DNA from: Blautia sp.
Lineage (GTDB): Bacteria > Bacillota > Clostridia > Lachnospirales > Lachnospiraceae
Assembly: GCA_017515325.1 (NCBI GenBank)
Contig: JAFWGA010000028.1
Location: 1-43,497, forward strand
Direction: 5' to 3'
Length of the DNA stretch: 43,497 nt
The notes beneath the pieces are model-generated. The model had not been told where the DNA came from and ran no database searches. It saw only the letters and a program-made list of their open reading frames with translations. Below, in pieces: positions 25,722-35,052 of the stretch (position 1 is the stretch's first letter; the number at the start of each line of letters is the position of its first letter). The position numbers were made by a program, and so were the translations under genes.

Positions 25722-26879
25722 ATGAAAAGAAATAGAATCCTTACGTTGGTTGCGATTTTTGCCGGTATTTTGTTAATGCCTGTTGTTGTATTTGCCCGTA
25801 CAGGTTATGTGCTTGAAGATCTGTGCGTTCGTTCTTCCCAGTCTGTTCATGCCGATATTGTTGGTGTCCTGGAGGAAGGGGATGTGGTGAACATTACCTA
25901 TGGACCGGAGGATGGCTGGTATGAGATAATCTATGAAGGCGAATGCTGTTATGTAAGGGATAAGTTTGTCAGTGTTGACGGTGAGGTACATGACACCGGA
26001 GCCGCAATGGGAAGATATTCGTCGCCAAGCTGGGATTCTTCTTTTGATGACAGCGACGACGATGAATATGACAATGATAGCTATGACTATGATGATAGCT
26101 ATGATTATGATGATAGTTATGATTATGATGATGACTATGATTATGATGATAGTTATGATTATGATGATGACTATGATTATGATGATAGTTATGATTATGA
26201 TGATGACTATGATTATGATGACAGTTATGATGATAGTTATGATTATGATGATGACTATGATTATGATGACAGCTATGATTATGATGATAGTTATGATTAT
26301 GATGATAGTTATGATTATGATGGCAGCTATGATTATGATTATGATGATGACTATGATTACCCTTCTGACAACTATGATGATGACGAAAGCTCTGATGATG
26401 GTTCTGAGTCTGGCGGGTATTATGATTACCGGCCTGACAGCTCCTCTGATGAGATTGAGGCTTCCGCTTCGTACGATGATTCGGAGGCTGAATACTCTTA
26501 CGATAAGCCCTATGAGGCAGATGGAGATTTCTCTGAGGAGGAACCGGTGAAGGCTGATAGTCAGGAGGTGGTTCAGACTTCCTCCTCTTCTTCGGGGAGC
26601 GGGACTTATCTGGGTACTTTTACCTTGACGGGTTATTGTAATTGTGCTTTATGCTGTGGAACCGCAGGTGGTGCTACTGCTTCGGGAACTACGCCGGTTG
26701 CCGGTCATACGGTTGCCATGAATGGAATTCCCTTTGGAACACAGCTGCTGATCAATGGAGTCGTGTATACCGTGGAAGACCGTGGCACACCTTATGGCCA
26801 TGTTGATATTTTCTTCGATTCCCATGAGGCTGCTTTGAGCTTTGGCAGCCAGACCGCTGAGGTCTATCAGTTAAACTGA
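25722..26879 (+). CDS. Secreted SH3-3D wall protein with Tyr/Asp repeat
   Basis: The 385-aa product has a signal peptide (cleavage near VFA at 23-25). A bacterial SH3 domain follows (about 28-85, LCVRSSQSVHADIVGVLEEGDVV). A very acidic low-complexity tract of SYDYDD/DYDYDD units spans about 113-220, with a further Ser/Asp/Glu-rich linker to 290. The C-terminal 3D domain is at about 293-385 (TGYCNCALCCG, IPFGTQLLI, VEDRG, HVDIFFDSHEAAL). 3D domains resemble lytic transglycosylase catalytic folds of the Rpf/MltA type. Two of the three conserved Asp are visible (VEDRG, HVDIF). The first, usually just before IPxGT, appears as Asn-Gly (AMNGIPFG), so activity is uncertain. Likely extracellular and wall-associated. 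A consensus promoter precedes it and a terminator follows. Confidence 0.85.
   Translation: MKRNRILTLVAIFAGILLMPVVVFARTGYVLEDLCVRSSQSVHADIVGVLEEGDVVNITYGPEDGWYEIIYEGECCYVRDKFVSVDGEVHDTGAAMGRYSSPSWDSSFDDSDDDEYDNDSYDYDDSYDYDDSYDYDDDYDYDDSYDYDDDYDYDDSYDYDDDYDYDDSYDDSYDYDDDYDYDDSYDYDDSYDYDDSYDYDGSYDYDYDDDYDYPSDNYDDDESSDDGSESGGYYDYRPDSSSDEIEASASYDDSEAEYSYDKPYEADGDFSEEEPVKADSQEVVQTSSSSSGSGTYLGTFTLTGYCNCALCCGTAGGATASGTTPVAGHTVAMNGIPFGTQLLINGVVYTVEDRGTPYGHVDIFFDSHEAALSFGSQTAEVYQLN
26060..26364 (+). repeat. Degenerate 18-bp tandem repeat coding for (S/D)YDYDD
   Basis: Units such as AGTTATGATTATGATGAT (18 bp), with some shortened, repeat about 16 times in frame inside the SH3-3D gene. They vary mainly at the first codon (AGT/AGC or GAC/GAT). 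Such tracts are prone to length change by slippage. The other reading frames are open but meaningless. Confidence 0.85.
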
Positions 26880-26976
26880 AGACAGTAGAAAAAGACATCG
26901 GTTCAGTCAGAATTTTGCCATGCTTGTTGAGCAGGTACGAAATGGCAAGAAGCTTGGTTCACAGATAGGATGAGGC

Positions 26977-27020
26977 AGACAGAGAAAAAGGTCATATGAC
27001 TTTTTCTTTGTCTGTCTTTA
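26977..27020 (+). terminator. Terminator after the SH3-3D gene
   Basis: AGACAGAGAAAAAGGTCAT pairs with ATGACTTTTTCTTTGTCTGTCT (one bulge) and ends in TTTATT. It lies about 100 bp after the stop at 26879 and about 55 bp before the next start. Confidence 0.7.
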
Positions 27021-27075
27021 TTACTATATACCTCATCTGGGCATGCGGCAGGGTGAGCAGACAAGGAGTGATCTG

Positions 27076-28767
27076 ATGCAAAGGGCAGACGAGAAAAGAT
27101 ATCAGCATTTTTTGAGTACAGGTCAGGAAAAACTCCGTCTGGAGGATGCGCTGCAAGGTTATTTCGACCAGGAAACCCCGGCGGAGCATAGGAAGGACTA
27201 CTTCGAATATCTGAAAATCCGATATCGCAGTGCCTGTGATCTTCTTGTGGAAGAGCATCAGGCGGATAGGGTGGGGGATCTGATCCGGGATGGCCTGATG
27301 GGCAGAAGGGATCTGGATGATCTGATTGAGCGAAGCGCACAGGAGGATAAGGCGGTTTCCTGGCTGCAGCTGCTGCGTTTGAGAGAAGTGATAAAAAAGG
27401 GGGATGTGATACGGCAGGCAAGGCAGGGGAAGAATGAGAAGGAATCGGCAAGGCTGCGGACAAAATTTCCGACGTCCAGTCAGGCGTATTCCGATCTGGA
27501 GAAAGCAAAGACGCTTATGCACAGATGCCGTAGAGAAATCTATAGTCTCTTTCCGTTTTTGGGAGGTGCAGTCTGTACCCTTCGGCTGACGGCTGACCTG
27601 ACCTGTCAATGCTTTGGGACAGATACCGACAGCCTGTTTTATTCTCCGGAATGGGTTTTAAAACAGGAGACAAAAAGCCATGAGTTCCTTCTGCGAAGCT
27701 GGCTGCATACACTTCTTCACTGTCTTTTGTTTCATCCCATGCTCTATGGCCATGTTCCTGACGCGGCATGTGATATGGCAGTGGAATTTATCATAGAGAG
27801 GGAATGCTGGCAGCATAAGAACTATCGCCGCTTTCTGGGATATCTGCCCCAGCCGGGTCTTTGGTCCTCCTTCTATGAAAAAATGCAGGGAAGGATCTGG
27901 TCTCCGGATCGGATTGTCGATCTGGTGCCTGCTGCCGTATTGGAAAAGATGACGGATCTTTTATGTGTTGATGATCATCGATATTGGGAAAGGGATAGAG
28001 AAGGGAAGAACAAGGAGGAGAAGCTCAAAAAATGGAAGCTTCTCCGACAGGGGGCAGCAGAACAGGCCGGAGCCGGACGGTCTGGCCTGGGAATGGGAAG
28101 CTTTGCAGGAGACAGGCAGGAGGAAATAAGGCGGATACAGAAGAGCCGACATGATTACCGCAGTTTTCTCCAAAAATTCGCTGTGCCACGGGAAGAATTG
28201 GAACTGGATCTGGAGAGCTTTGACTATATCTATTACACCCTTGGGATGGAGCGGTTCGGAAATCTTCCTTTGCTGGAACCATTGGAATACCGGGAGGGGC
28301 ATAAGCTGGAGGAGCTGGCCATTGCCATCGATACCTCCGGTTCCTGCAAGGCGGATACCGTGCGCAGATTTCTGGAGGAAAGCTATGCCATCCTGGATGA
28401 GAAGGAAAACTTTTTTCGGAAGATGAACGTTTGGATCTTTCAGTGTGACTGTACCATCCAGGACACAGCCCATATCCGATCACGCCGGGAATGGGAAGAA
28501 TATCTGGATCAGCTTAAAATCCAAGGCCGTGCCGGCACAGATTTTCGCCCGGTTTTTCGCCGGATTGAAAAGCTAAAAGAGACGGGAGAGCTAACCGGTC
28601 TGAGGGCACTTTTATACTTTACCGATGGAGATGGCATATTTCCCATCGATCCCCCCGACTATGAAACCGCCTTTGTCTTTATCCGCGAGGAACCATCCAT
28701 GCGCAGAATTCCTCCCTGGGCCCGCATTCTCCTTGCCGGTGACGAAACCTTGCCAGAGGAGCTGTAA
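27076..28767 (+). CDS. VWA-like / DUF2201 putative metallopeptidase-type protein
   Basis: ATG 27076 follows AAGGAG; an upstream in-frame ATG at 27043 lacks a ribosome binding site. The 563-aa protein has an N-terminal helical part (1-120), a region resembling the DUF2201 putative metallopeptidase domain (about 140-300) and a C-terminal VWA-like domain (about 405-560). The VWA metal-ion site is well formed: DTSGS at 419-423, AGTDF and TDGDG at 516-520. In the metallopeptidase-like part the expected HExxH reads HTLLH (211-215), with His220 further on, so the catalytic Glu is replaced by Thr. Relatives are usually encoded beside a MoxR-type AAA+ ATPase; none is in this window. Probably a cytoplasmic metal-dependent adaptor, perhaps not a peptidase. 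Confidence 0.8.
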   Translation: MQRADEKRYQHFLSTGQEKLRLEDALQGYFDQETPAEHRKDYFEYLKIRYRSACDLLVEEHQADRVGDLIRDGLMGRRDLDDLIERSAQEDKAVSWLQLLRLREVIKKGDVIRQARQGKNEKESARLRTKFPTSSQAYSDLEKAKTLMHRCRREIYSLFPFLGGAVCTLRLTADLTCQCFGTDTDSLFYSPEWVLKQETKSHEFLLRSWLHTLLHCLLFHPMLYGHVPDAACDMAVEFIIERECWQHKNYRRFLGYLPQPGLWSSFYEKMQGRIWSPDRIVDLVPAAVLEKMTDLLCVDDHRYWERDREGKNKEEKLKKWKLLRQGAAEQAGAGRSGLGMGSFAGDRQEEIRRIQKSRHDYRSFLQKFAVPREELELDLESFDYIYYTLGMERFGNLPLLEPLEYREGHKLEELAIAIDTSGSCKADTVRRFLEESYAILDEKENFFRKMNVWIFQCDCTIQDTAHIRSRREWEEYLDQLKIQGRAGTDFRPVFRRIEKLKETGELTGLRALLYFTDGDGIFPIDPPDYETAFVFIREEPSMRRIPPWARILLAGDETLPEEL

Positions 28768-28769
28768 TG

Positions 28770-28839
28770 GTAACCCAACTCTGTGGCCACTTATTCTGTT
28801 TACTGCCGTAACTGCGAAGCGGAAAGTGGGAGTCGTGAC
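28770..28839. repeat. Dispersed spacer repeat, family 1, short copy
   Basis: It begins GTAACCCAACTC three bases after a stop codon and ends CTGCGAAGCGGAAAGTGGGA then GTCGTGAC. The right end closely matches that of the copy at 42040-42179 (CGAAGTGCAAAGTGGGAAGT then AGTGAC). The rest of the 28768-28988 spacer shows no gene. Confidence 0.55.
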
Positions 28840-28988
28840 ATTCTGGTTAACGGTGTGGCAGGTACCGGCAGGGGCCAACCATAAACCGGTACTTTCCTTT
28901 TTCCTAAAAGTTTGCTATAATGCACTCCTGTAACCATAAAGGAACCTATGACCATACGAAAGACAAGAGGTCTGAGAGGAATATTTTC

Positions 28989-29597
28989 ATGGATACACCT
29001 ATTATCGCTTCCTACTATAAAGAAACAGATCCGATCAAGCGCCGGAACCTGTTGGAGCAATCCATAGCAGAGGGGGAAGAACCCGAAGAGAACGAGATCA
29101 GAAAAGAGATCTATGGTGTCCGTTATCGTCACCCCTCCGGTGCCGACAAAGCACGGCCGGCAGATGAATTTCTGGGCCTGTGGATGTTCATGGAGTACAG
29201 TGCAGGCGCGGGAGGCGGCATGTTTGGCCTGGGGTCAAAAAGAATAGATCGGGAGCTTCAAAAGAAGCTGAAAAGCTTGAAAATCAGGGAATATCAGGAT
29301 AAGGGCGGGCTGCACGCAGAACTGTATTTTAAAGAGATCTGCCATATGGTCCGCACCTATATGATATTGTGTGAAAAAGATCATAGCTACAATTCCACAG
29401 CATTTGGTATTCTCAGAATGAGTGAAGAAAGCTCTCAGAATAAACTCAGAAATGATATACGCAATGTCGTTTTGGCTTTGCCGAGGATGACAAAGCTGGA
29501 AAGGGAGACCGAATGGATTGCCCAGGCTGCCACGGAGGTTTATGAAGAATTCTTTCCCCACGAGGGAGGTCTGAAGTCTTTTCTGAAAACGGAATGA
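28989..29597 (+). CDS. Conserved hypothetical protein, 202 aa
   Basis: The start chosen is ATG 28989 (preceded by GAGAGG); the open frame extends upstream to 28920 without support. The product has no signal peptide and no membrane segment. It is largely helical and charged, with a Gly-rich patch (YSAGAGGGMFGLGSKRID). It may belong to a Lachnospiraceae hypothetical family (I recall DUF6553 for similar proteins, unverified). Function is unknown. It lies 70 bp before the M16C peptidase gene and may be cotranscribed with it. Confidence 0.7.
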   Translation: MDTPIIASYYKETDPIKRRNLLEQSIAEGEEPEENEIRKEIYGVRYRHPSGADKARPADEFLGLWMFMEYSAGAGGGMFGLGSKRIDRELQKKLKSLKIREYQDKGGLHAELYFKEICHMVRTYMILCEKDHSYNSTAFGILRMSEESSQNKLRNDIRNVVLALPRMTKLERETEWIAQAATEVYEEFFPHEGGLKSFLKTE

Positions 29598-29667
29598 AGG
29601 CAGAAGGCAATGATGAAAAACAAAGAAAGGAAGAAGCTGCCCTTTCAGCAGCTTTGAGCAGTTTTTT

Positions 29668-32595
29668 ATGGATAAGAACAGGATACCTGCTTATGAAATT
29701 GTTTGCCGGGAAGAGCTTCCTGACATTCATGCTACCGGGTGGCTATTGCGCCATAAAAAGACCAAAGCCCGGGTCATGCTGATTGAGACTGAGGATGAAA
29801 ACAAGGTCTTTAATATCACATTCCGCACGCCGCCACATGACAGCACCGGCGTCGCTCACATTCTGGAGCATTCGGTTCTGTGCGGCTCCAGGGAATTCCC
29901 TCTGAAGGATCCCTTTGTGGAGCTGGTAAAAGGTTCTCTTAACACATTCTTAAATGCCATGACCTATCCGGACAAGACCTGTTATCCGGTTGCCAGCTGC
30001 AATGACCAGGACTTCCAGAATCTGATGCATGTCTATCTGGACGCGGTCTTTTATCCCAATATTTATCATAGAGAGGAAATCTTTCAGCAGGAGGGCTGGA
30101 ATTACCATCTGGAAAAGCCTGAGGGTCCACTGACCTACAATGGCGTCGTATATAACGAGATGAAGGGGGCTTTTTCTTCCGCGGATGATGTCCTGGAGAG
30201 GGAAATCATGAATCAGCTCTTTCCTGATACTCCCTATGGGGTGGAGTCAGGGGGAGACCCGGCCTGTATCCCGGATCTGACCTATCAGGCTTTTCTTGAT
30301 TTTCACAGGACCTGGTATCATCCCTCCAATTCCTTCATCTATCTCTATGGGAATATGGATTTTGAGCAAAAGCTGGCTTTTTTGGATGAAAGCTATCTCT
30401 CCTCCTTCGAGGCAATAGACGTTCATTCTGAGATACCGATGCAGAAGGGATTTGATTCCCTTAAAGAGGCAGAAAAGAAATATCCCATAGCAGAGAATGA
30501 TTCGGAAGAGAATAATACCTATCTTTCTTATAACGTGGTGATCGGAGAAGCGGAAGACCTTGAACTGTGCTCGGCTTTTGAAGTGCTGGATTACGCGCTT
30601 TTGAGCGCCCCGGGAGCACCCTTGAAGCTGGCTCTTCTGGAAGCGGGGATCGGCAGCGATATCTATGGCTCTTTTGACGACGGGATTCTTCAGCCCTATT
30701 TCTCCGTGGTTGCCAAAGGAGCAAACCCGGACCAGAAGGATGAATTTGTCCGTGTGATCCGGAGTACGCTGGAGAAGATCTGTAAAGAGGGAGTGGATCA
30801 AAAGGCGATCCAGGCTGGAATCAATTTCCAGGAGTTCCGCTATCGCGAAGCGGATTTTCACTCTTATCCCAAAGGATTGGTCTATGGCTTGGGGATCCTG
30901 GGAAACTGGCTTTATTCAGATCAGGATCCCTTCATTGCCGTAAAGGAGCTTCCGATCTTTGAGAAGCTGAAAGCAGCCAATGGCACTGGCTATTATGAAG
31001 AACTGATCCGGAAGTGGCTGCTTGACAATACCCATGGCTGTGTTCTGTCTCTTCTGCCTCAGAAGGGACTCCAGGCGGAACGGGAAAAGGAGTTGGCAGC
31101 CCGGCTTGAGGCTTTTCGTTCTTCCCTGAATGAGGAGGAAATCTCTTCTCTGATCATAAACACCAGTCACCTGGAAGCTTATCAGGAAGAGGAAGACTCC
31201 CCTGAAAACATCGCAAAGATACCGATGCTGAAGAGGGAGGATATTGGGAAAGTGTCCCGCCCCTTATCCAACGAGCTTTTAGAGCAGGACGGGATAAAGA
31301 TTCTTTATCATGAGGTTCCCAGCAATGGAATCGGATATCTTCTTCTTATGTTTGATCCGGGCGGTTATGATGTGGAACGAGTGCATCTTTTAGGGCTGTT
31401 AAAGCTTGTGCTTGGCATGATCGATACTGAGCAGCATAGTTATGGAGATCTTTTTAATGAAATCAATGCCGTGACAGGCGGATTGGCTTTTGGACTGGAG
31501 GTAATCGACCGTGTCAGCCCTGACGAACCCTTTATCGTGAAATTTGGGGCAAAGGGAAAGGCATTGTATGAGAATCTTTCCGTTTTGTTCGATATGACCC
31601 GGGAGATTCTCCAGTCCTCCCGGCTGACGGATACCAAACGACTCTACGAGATTATCGCAGAAGCAAAATCCCGGGCTCAGGCTTCTTTAGTGGGAGCGGG
31701 CCATTCCACCGCTGTCTTAAGGGCGGCCTCTTATGCCTCCCAACAGGCACTCTTCCAGGACGAGTTGTCAGGGATTGGTTTTTACAAATATATCGAAGCT
31801 CTGGAGAGAGACTTTGACAGCAGGAAGAATCAGCTGAGCGCTGATCTGCAGGCCCTGGTGGAGGATATTTTCACCAGGGATCATCTGATGGTGGATTATG
31901 CGGGAGAAAGCGGCAGTCTGCCTCTGTTGAAGGAGCAGCTGAAACAGTTTTCCGCTAAGCTTCCTCAAAAGAGCAAGTCAGATCCGGCTGTCTTACTCTT
32001 TCCCCAAAAGAAGAATGAGGGCTTTCTTACGGCAGGACAGGTACAGCATGTCGCCCAGTGCGGCAATTTTGTGAAAAAGGGGTATCCCTACACGGGTGTC
32101 CTTCAGATTCTTAAGGTGATTCTTTCCTATGAATACCTGTGGATGAACCTTCGAGTGAAGGGAGGAGCCTATGGTTGTATGAGCAACTTCCGCCGGGATG
32201 GGGAGAGCCATTTTGTCTCCTACCGGGATCCACATCTGCATCGGACGCTGAAGGTTTACCAGGGCTTGCCGGAATTTGTGAGATCCTTTACGGCGGATGA
32301 GCAGGGTATGACAAAATATATTATCGGAACCATCAGCAGCATGGATGTTCCCCGTACTCCTCAGATGCAGGCTGCCCTTTCCAGAAACTGTTGGTTCAGA
32401 GGCCTTTCAGAAGAGGATATCCAGAAGAGCAGGGAAGAGATCCTGCATGCAACGGATGCTGATATAAGAGCGCTGGCACCCTATATGGAAGCGATTCTAT
32501 CGGATGAGCAGATCTGTGTTGTCGGAAGTGAGAATGCTGTTTCCCGAGCGTCAGATGTTCTGGCTGAGGTTAAGCCGCTGATTACGACAGAATAG
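29668..32595 (+). CDS. M16C (PreP-like) insulinase-family zinc metallopeptidase
   Basis: The 975-aa product has the length of the one-chain M16C peptidases. The inverted zinc motif HILEH (His64, Glu67, His68) lies in GVAHILEHSVLCGSREFP, and a downstream Glu of the zinc site is probably in VVYNEMKGAFSS. Conserved M16C features include NTFLNAMTYPDKTCYPVAS, the middle linker region and the C-terminal half (RVKGGAYGCMSNFRRDGE, the R/Y region that binds substrate). These enzymes enclose and degrade peptides of moderate length in the cytoplasm. No strong ribosome binding site precedes ATG 29668, so the exact start is uncertain. It is followed by era after 101 bp containing GTGCCA/TGGCAC hairpin elements. 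Confidence 0.93.
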   Translation: MDKNRIPAYEIVCREELPDIHATGWLLRHKKTKARVMLIETEDENKVFNITFRTPPHDSTGVAHILEHSVLCGSREFPLKDPFVELVKGSLNTFLNAMTYPDKTCYPVASCNDQDFQNLMHVYLDAVFYPNIYHREEIFQQEGWNYHLEKPEGPLTYNGVVYNEMKGAFSSADDVLEREIMNQLFPDTPYGVESGGDPACIPDLTYQAFLDFHRTWYHPSNSFIYLYGNMDFEQKLAFLDESYLSSFEAIDVHSEIPMQKGFDSLKEAEKKYPIAENDSEENNTYLSYNVVIGEAEDLELCSAFEVLDYALLSAPGAPLKLALLEAGIGSDIYGSFDDGILQPYFSVVAKGANPDQKDEFVRVIRSTLEKICKEGVDQKAIQAGINFQEFRYREADFHSYPKGLVYGLGILGNWLYSDQDPFIAVKELPIFEKLKAANGTGYYEELIRKWLLDNTHGCVLSLLPQKGLQAEREKELAARLEAFRSSLNEEEISSLIINTSHLEAYQEEEDSPENIAKIPMLKREDIGKVSRPLSNELLEQDGIKILYHEVPSNGIGYLLLMFDPGGYDVERVHLLGLLKLVLGMIDTEQHSYGDLFNEINAVTGGLAFGLEVIDRVSPDEPFIVKFGAKGKALYENLSVLFDMTREILQSSRLTDTKRLYEIIAEAKSRAQASLVGAGHSTAVLRAASYASQQALFQDELSGIGFYKYIEALERDFDSRKNQLSADLQALVEDIFTRDHLMVDYAGESGSLPLLKEQLKQFSAKLPQKSKSDPAVLLFPQKKNEGFLTAGQVQHVAQCGNFVKKGYPYTGVLQILKVILSYEYLWMNLRVKGGAYGCMSNFRRDGESHFVSYRDPHLHRTLKVYQGLPEFVRSFTADEQGMTKYIIGTISSMDVPRTPQMQAALSRNCWFRGLSEEDIQKSREEILHATDADIRALAPYMEAILSDEQICVVGSENAVSRASDVLAEVKPLITTE

Positions 32596-32696
32596 ATGGG
32601 GACAGGCAGCGACGAAGCACAAAGTGCCAGGTCGTTTCGTCTGTTGGCACATGTGAAGGAAACCATGATGGAACAGTGACGCAGGCAGGAGGAGAT

Positions 32697-33608
32697 ATGG
32701 TCCAGGAAAATACCAGATCTGGATTTGTGGCGATTATCGGAAGGCCGAATGTAGGAAAATCCACATTGATGAATCAGCTGATCGGACAGAAGATTGCCAT
32801 CACATCAAAAAAGCCGCAGACCACCAGAAACCGGATACAGACCGTTTACACCTGTGAGAAGGGACAGATCGTTTTTGTGGATACCCCTGGCATCCATAAG
32901 GCCAAAAACAAGCTGGGGGAATACATGGTGGCTGTGGCGGAGCGTACCCTTAAGGAGGTGGACGCGATTTTGTGGCTGATCGAACCATCGCCCTACGTGG
33001 GAGAGCAGGACAGAAGGATTGCCGCCCAGCTGAAGGATATCGGTCTTCCCGTCCTTCTGATCATCAACAAGATCGATACCATCAAAAAGGAAGAGATTCT
33101 GAAGGTGATTGACAGCTACCGCAGGATCGGAGATTTTGCCGAGATTATTCCCTGCTCGGCCCTGCGGGGAAAGAATACACAGGATGTCATCGACAGCCTT
33201 TTTCCCTATCTGCCCTATGGGCCGATGTTTTATGATGAGGATACCATCACAGATCAGCCGATGCGCCAGATCGCAGCGGAGATCATCCGTGAAAAATCCC
33301 TGTATGCCCTCGATGAAGAGATCCCTCATGGGATTGCGGTGGCTATCGATCTCATGAAGGAAAGGCCCGGCCCACGTCTGATGTATGACATTGAGGCTAC
33401 GATTATCTGCGAGAAAGAATCTCATAAGGGGATCATTATAGGAAAGCAGGGAGCGATGCTCAAGAGGATCGGCAGTGATGCCCGCTATGAGCTGGAGCAA
33501 ATGATGGAGGCAAAGGTGAATCTGAAGCTCTGGGTCAAGGTGAAAAAGGACTGGAGGGACAGTGATTTTCTGATCAGGAACTTCGGCTATGACAAAAAGG
33601 ATGTCTGA
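32697..33608 (+). CDS. era: GTPase Era
   Basis: ATG 32697 follows AGGAGG. The 303-aa protein has a Ras-like GTPase domain with GRPNVGKST (G1, 15-23), DTPGIHK (G3), NKID (G4) and SALRG (G5), and a C-terminal KH domain (ESHKGIIIGKQGAMLKRIGSDARYELE). Era binds the 3' end of 16S rRNA and assists 30S subunit maturation. recO follows after 6 bp, the usual era-recO order of Bacillota, so the two are almost certainly cotranscribed. Confidence 0.97.
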   Translation: MVQENTRSGFVAIIGRPNVGKSTLMNQLIGQKIAITSKKPQTTRNRIQTVYTCEKGQIVFVDTPGIHKAKNKLGEYMVAVAERTLKEVDAILWLIEPSPYVGEQDRRIAAQLKDIGLPVLLIINKIDTIKKEEILKVIDSYRRIGDFAEIIPCSALRGKNTQDVIDSLFPYLPYGPMFYDEDTITDQPMRQIAAEIIREKSLYALDEEIPHGIAVAIDLMKERPGPRLMYDIEATIICEKESHKGIIIGKQGAMLKRIGSDARYELEQMMEAKVNLKLWVKVKKDWRDSDFLIRNFGYDKKDV

Positions 33609-33614
33609 TTTGCC

Positions 33615-34448
33615 ATGAGCGAGACGATCACGGTGCAGGGAGCCGTTCTTTCCGCTATGCCTGTCGGTGAGTATGACAGACGAATCGTCATTCTGACCAG
33701 GGAAAGGGGTAAGATTTCTGCCTTTGCAAAGGGAGCCAGGAGACAGAACAGCCCACTGCTGGCTGTATCCAACCCCTTTGTGTTCGGCAGCTTTACCCTC
33801 TATGAAGGGCGCACCAGCTATTCCCTGAGAGAAGCTTCGGTTACCCGGTATTTTGCTGATTTGGCAAGCCTTTATCCCGGTGTTTATTATGGGTATTATT
33901 TCCTGGAGCTGGCTGATTATTTTGGAAAGGAAGGTCTGGACGAGAAGGAAATGTTGAACCTCCTCTATGTCACCTTGTTGGCTCTTATGAACCCGTCTTT
34001 ACCTGACAGATTGATCCGGTGTGCTTTTGAACTGCGTATCATGAAAGAACAGGGACTTATGCCCTGGATTTTTTCCTGCCCGGTTTGTGGGAAAAAGACG
34101 GATCATTCGAAGTGGTATTTTACACAGGATGATCACGGGCTGATCTGTGAAGACTGTCTGGGACGCAGGCTTGGTTTCGAGGGCAACGCTTCGGAAACTA
34201 TTTCTTCTCCAGGGAAGAGGGAAGGCTTTTATGGAGGGAGACAGGTCAAGGCCCTTAGGATCTCCTATGCCGCGATACGTATGATGCAGTATATCGTTTC
34301 CTGTACGCTGAAAAAGCTATATACCTTCACTGCCGAGGAAAGACTCCTGAGAGAACTGGAAGCGGTCATTCTTCCTTATACGGCGGCAAATATAGACCGC
34401 AGACTGAAAAGCCTTCCTATCCTTGAAACTATGATAGACTCTGGGTAA
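33615..34448 (+). CDS. recO: DNA repair protein RecO
   Basis: ATG 33615 lies 6 bp after the era stop. The 277-aa protein has an N-terminal OB fold (about 1-80; GAVLSAMPVGEYDRRIVILTRERGKI) and a helical C-terminal domain with a four-Cys zinc site (CPVCGK, CEDCLG). RecO anneals single strands and helps load RecA past SSB in the RecFOR recombination pathway. Length is slightly above the usual ~250 aa. Its TAA stop lies within GTAACCACTCAGG, the start of a family 1 spacer repeat. Confidence 0.94.
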   Translation: MSETITVQGAVLSAMPVGEYDRRIVILTRERGKISAFAKGARRQNSPLLAVSNPFVFGSFTLYEGRTSYSLREASVTRYFADLASLYPGVYYGYYFLELADYFGKEGLDEKEMLNLLYVTLLALMNPSLPDRLIRCAFELRIMKEQGLMPWIFSCPVCGKKTDHSKWYFTQDDHGLICEDCLGRRLGFEGNASETISSPGKREGFYGGRQVKALRISYAAIRMMQYIVSCTLKKLYTFTAEERLLRELEAVILPYTAANIDRRLKSLPILETMIDSG

Positions 34449-34490
34449 CCACTCAGGCTAACTGCCGGAACCACAAAGCAAAAAGCGAAA
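34445..34490. repeat. Dispersed spacer repeat, family 1, partial copy at the recO stop
   Basis: GTAACCACTCAGG here is identical to the left end at 42040-42052. A CACAAAGCAAAAAGCG segment follows that resembles the right-end core (CGAAGCRCAAAGTG). The repeat start supplies the recO stop codon. Confidence 0.5.
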
Positions 34491-34521
34491 AGAACACCAG
34501 ACAGAAGAAAGAGGCGGAAAT

Positions 34522-35049
34522 ATGGCTCAGATTTTCTCATTTGATTCAGCCAGGCAGAAAACAGGAAAGGCAAGAGCAAATCAATCGACACAGATTCCTT
34601 CGTCTTCCGATTCTTTCTATGAGAGAGTGGAATACTATGAGGAGCTGTTGTCCAGGAAGGAAGCCTTGATGGAGGGAATGGCATCTTTGGCCGCCGATCT
34701 GATCGCACAGATCGGGATGGACAAAGGGGAATTCAGGCTGAATGAGGGCTCAGCCCGTAGATTTATGGCTGTGGATCTGGAAGAAGAGCTTAGCCTCTAT
34801 CAGATGTGCGATGGAATATCTTTCCTGAAAAAGCAAGGACATGATTCGATCTGGGTCAATACCCGACTGAACAGTACGTTTCATTCCGAAACATTTGAGG
34901 ATCTGGAAATGTCTTCTGTCGTTGTGCGGCGTACATGGGAAGAAAATGGGATGGAGAAATGGTTTATCATGAGCAGGGAGGGATGGATAGAGGAACCCTT
35001 CAACAGTGAGATGATGCAGGATGCCGTTCAAGGTATTTTTCCGGAATAA
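34522..35049 (+). CDS. Conserved hypothetical protein between recO and glyS
   Basis: ATG 34522 follows a modest GAGGCGG site. The 175-aa product has no signal peptide or membrane segment. A basic, Ser/Gln-rich N-terminal 35 residues are followed by a mixed alpha/beta region (RVEYYEELLSRKEALMEGM, FLKKQGHDSIWVNTRLN, WFIMSREGWIEEPF). I do not recognise a characterised family. It may be cotranscribed with era-recO; the next gene has its own promoter starting just after this stop. Confidence 0.7.
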   Translation: MAQIFSFDSARQKTGKARANQSTQIPSSSDSFYERVEYYEELLSRKEALMEGMASLAADLIAQIGMDKGEFRLNEGSARRFMAVDLEEELSLYQMCDGISFLKKQGHDSIWVNTRLNSTFHSETFEDLEMSSVVVRRTWEENGMEKWFIMSREGWIEEPFNSEMMQDAVQGIFPE

Positions 35050-35052
35050 GTG

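Noticed and set aside
26060-26364. CRISPR-like periodicity
   Set aside because: The units are adjacent without spacers and code in frame for YDYDD, so this is a coding tandem repeat.
25966-26550. Met/Ile-rich 194-aa open frame with apparent membrane repeats
   Set aside because: It is the +1 reading of the Tyr/Asp codon repeats in the SH3-3D gene and has no start signal.
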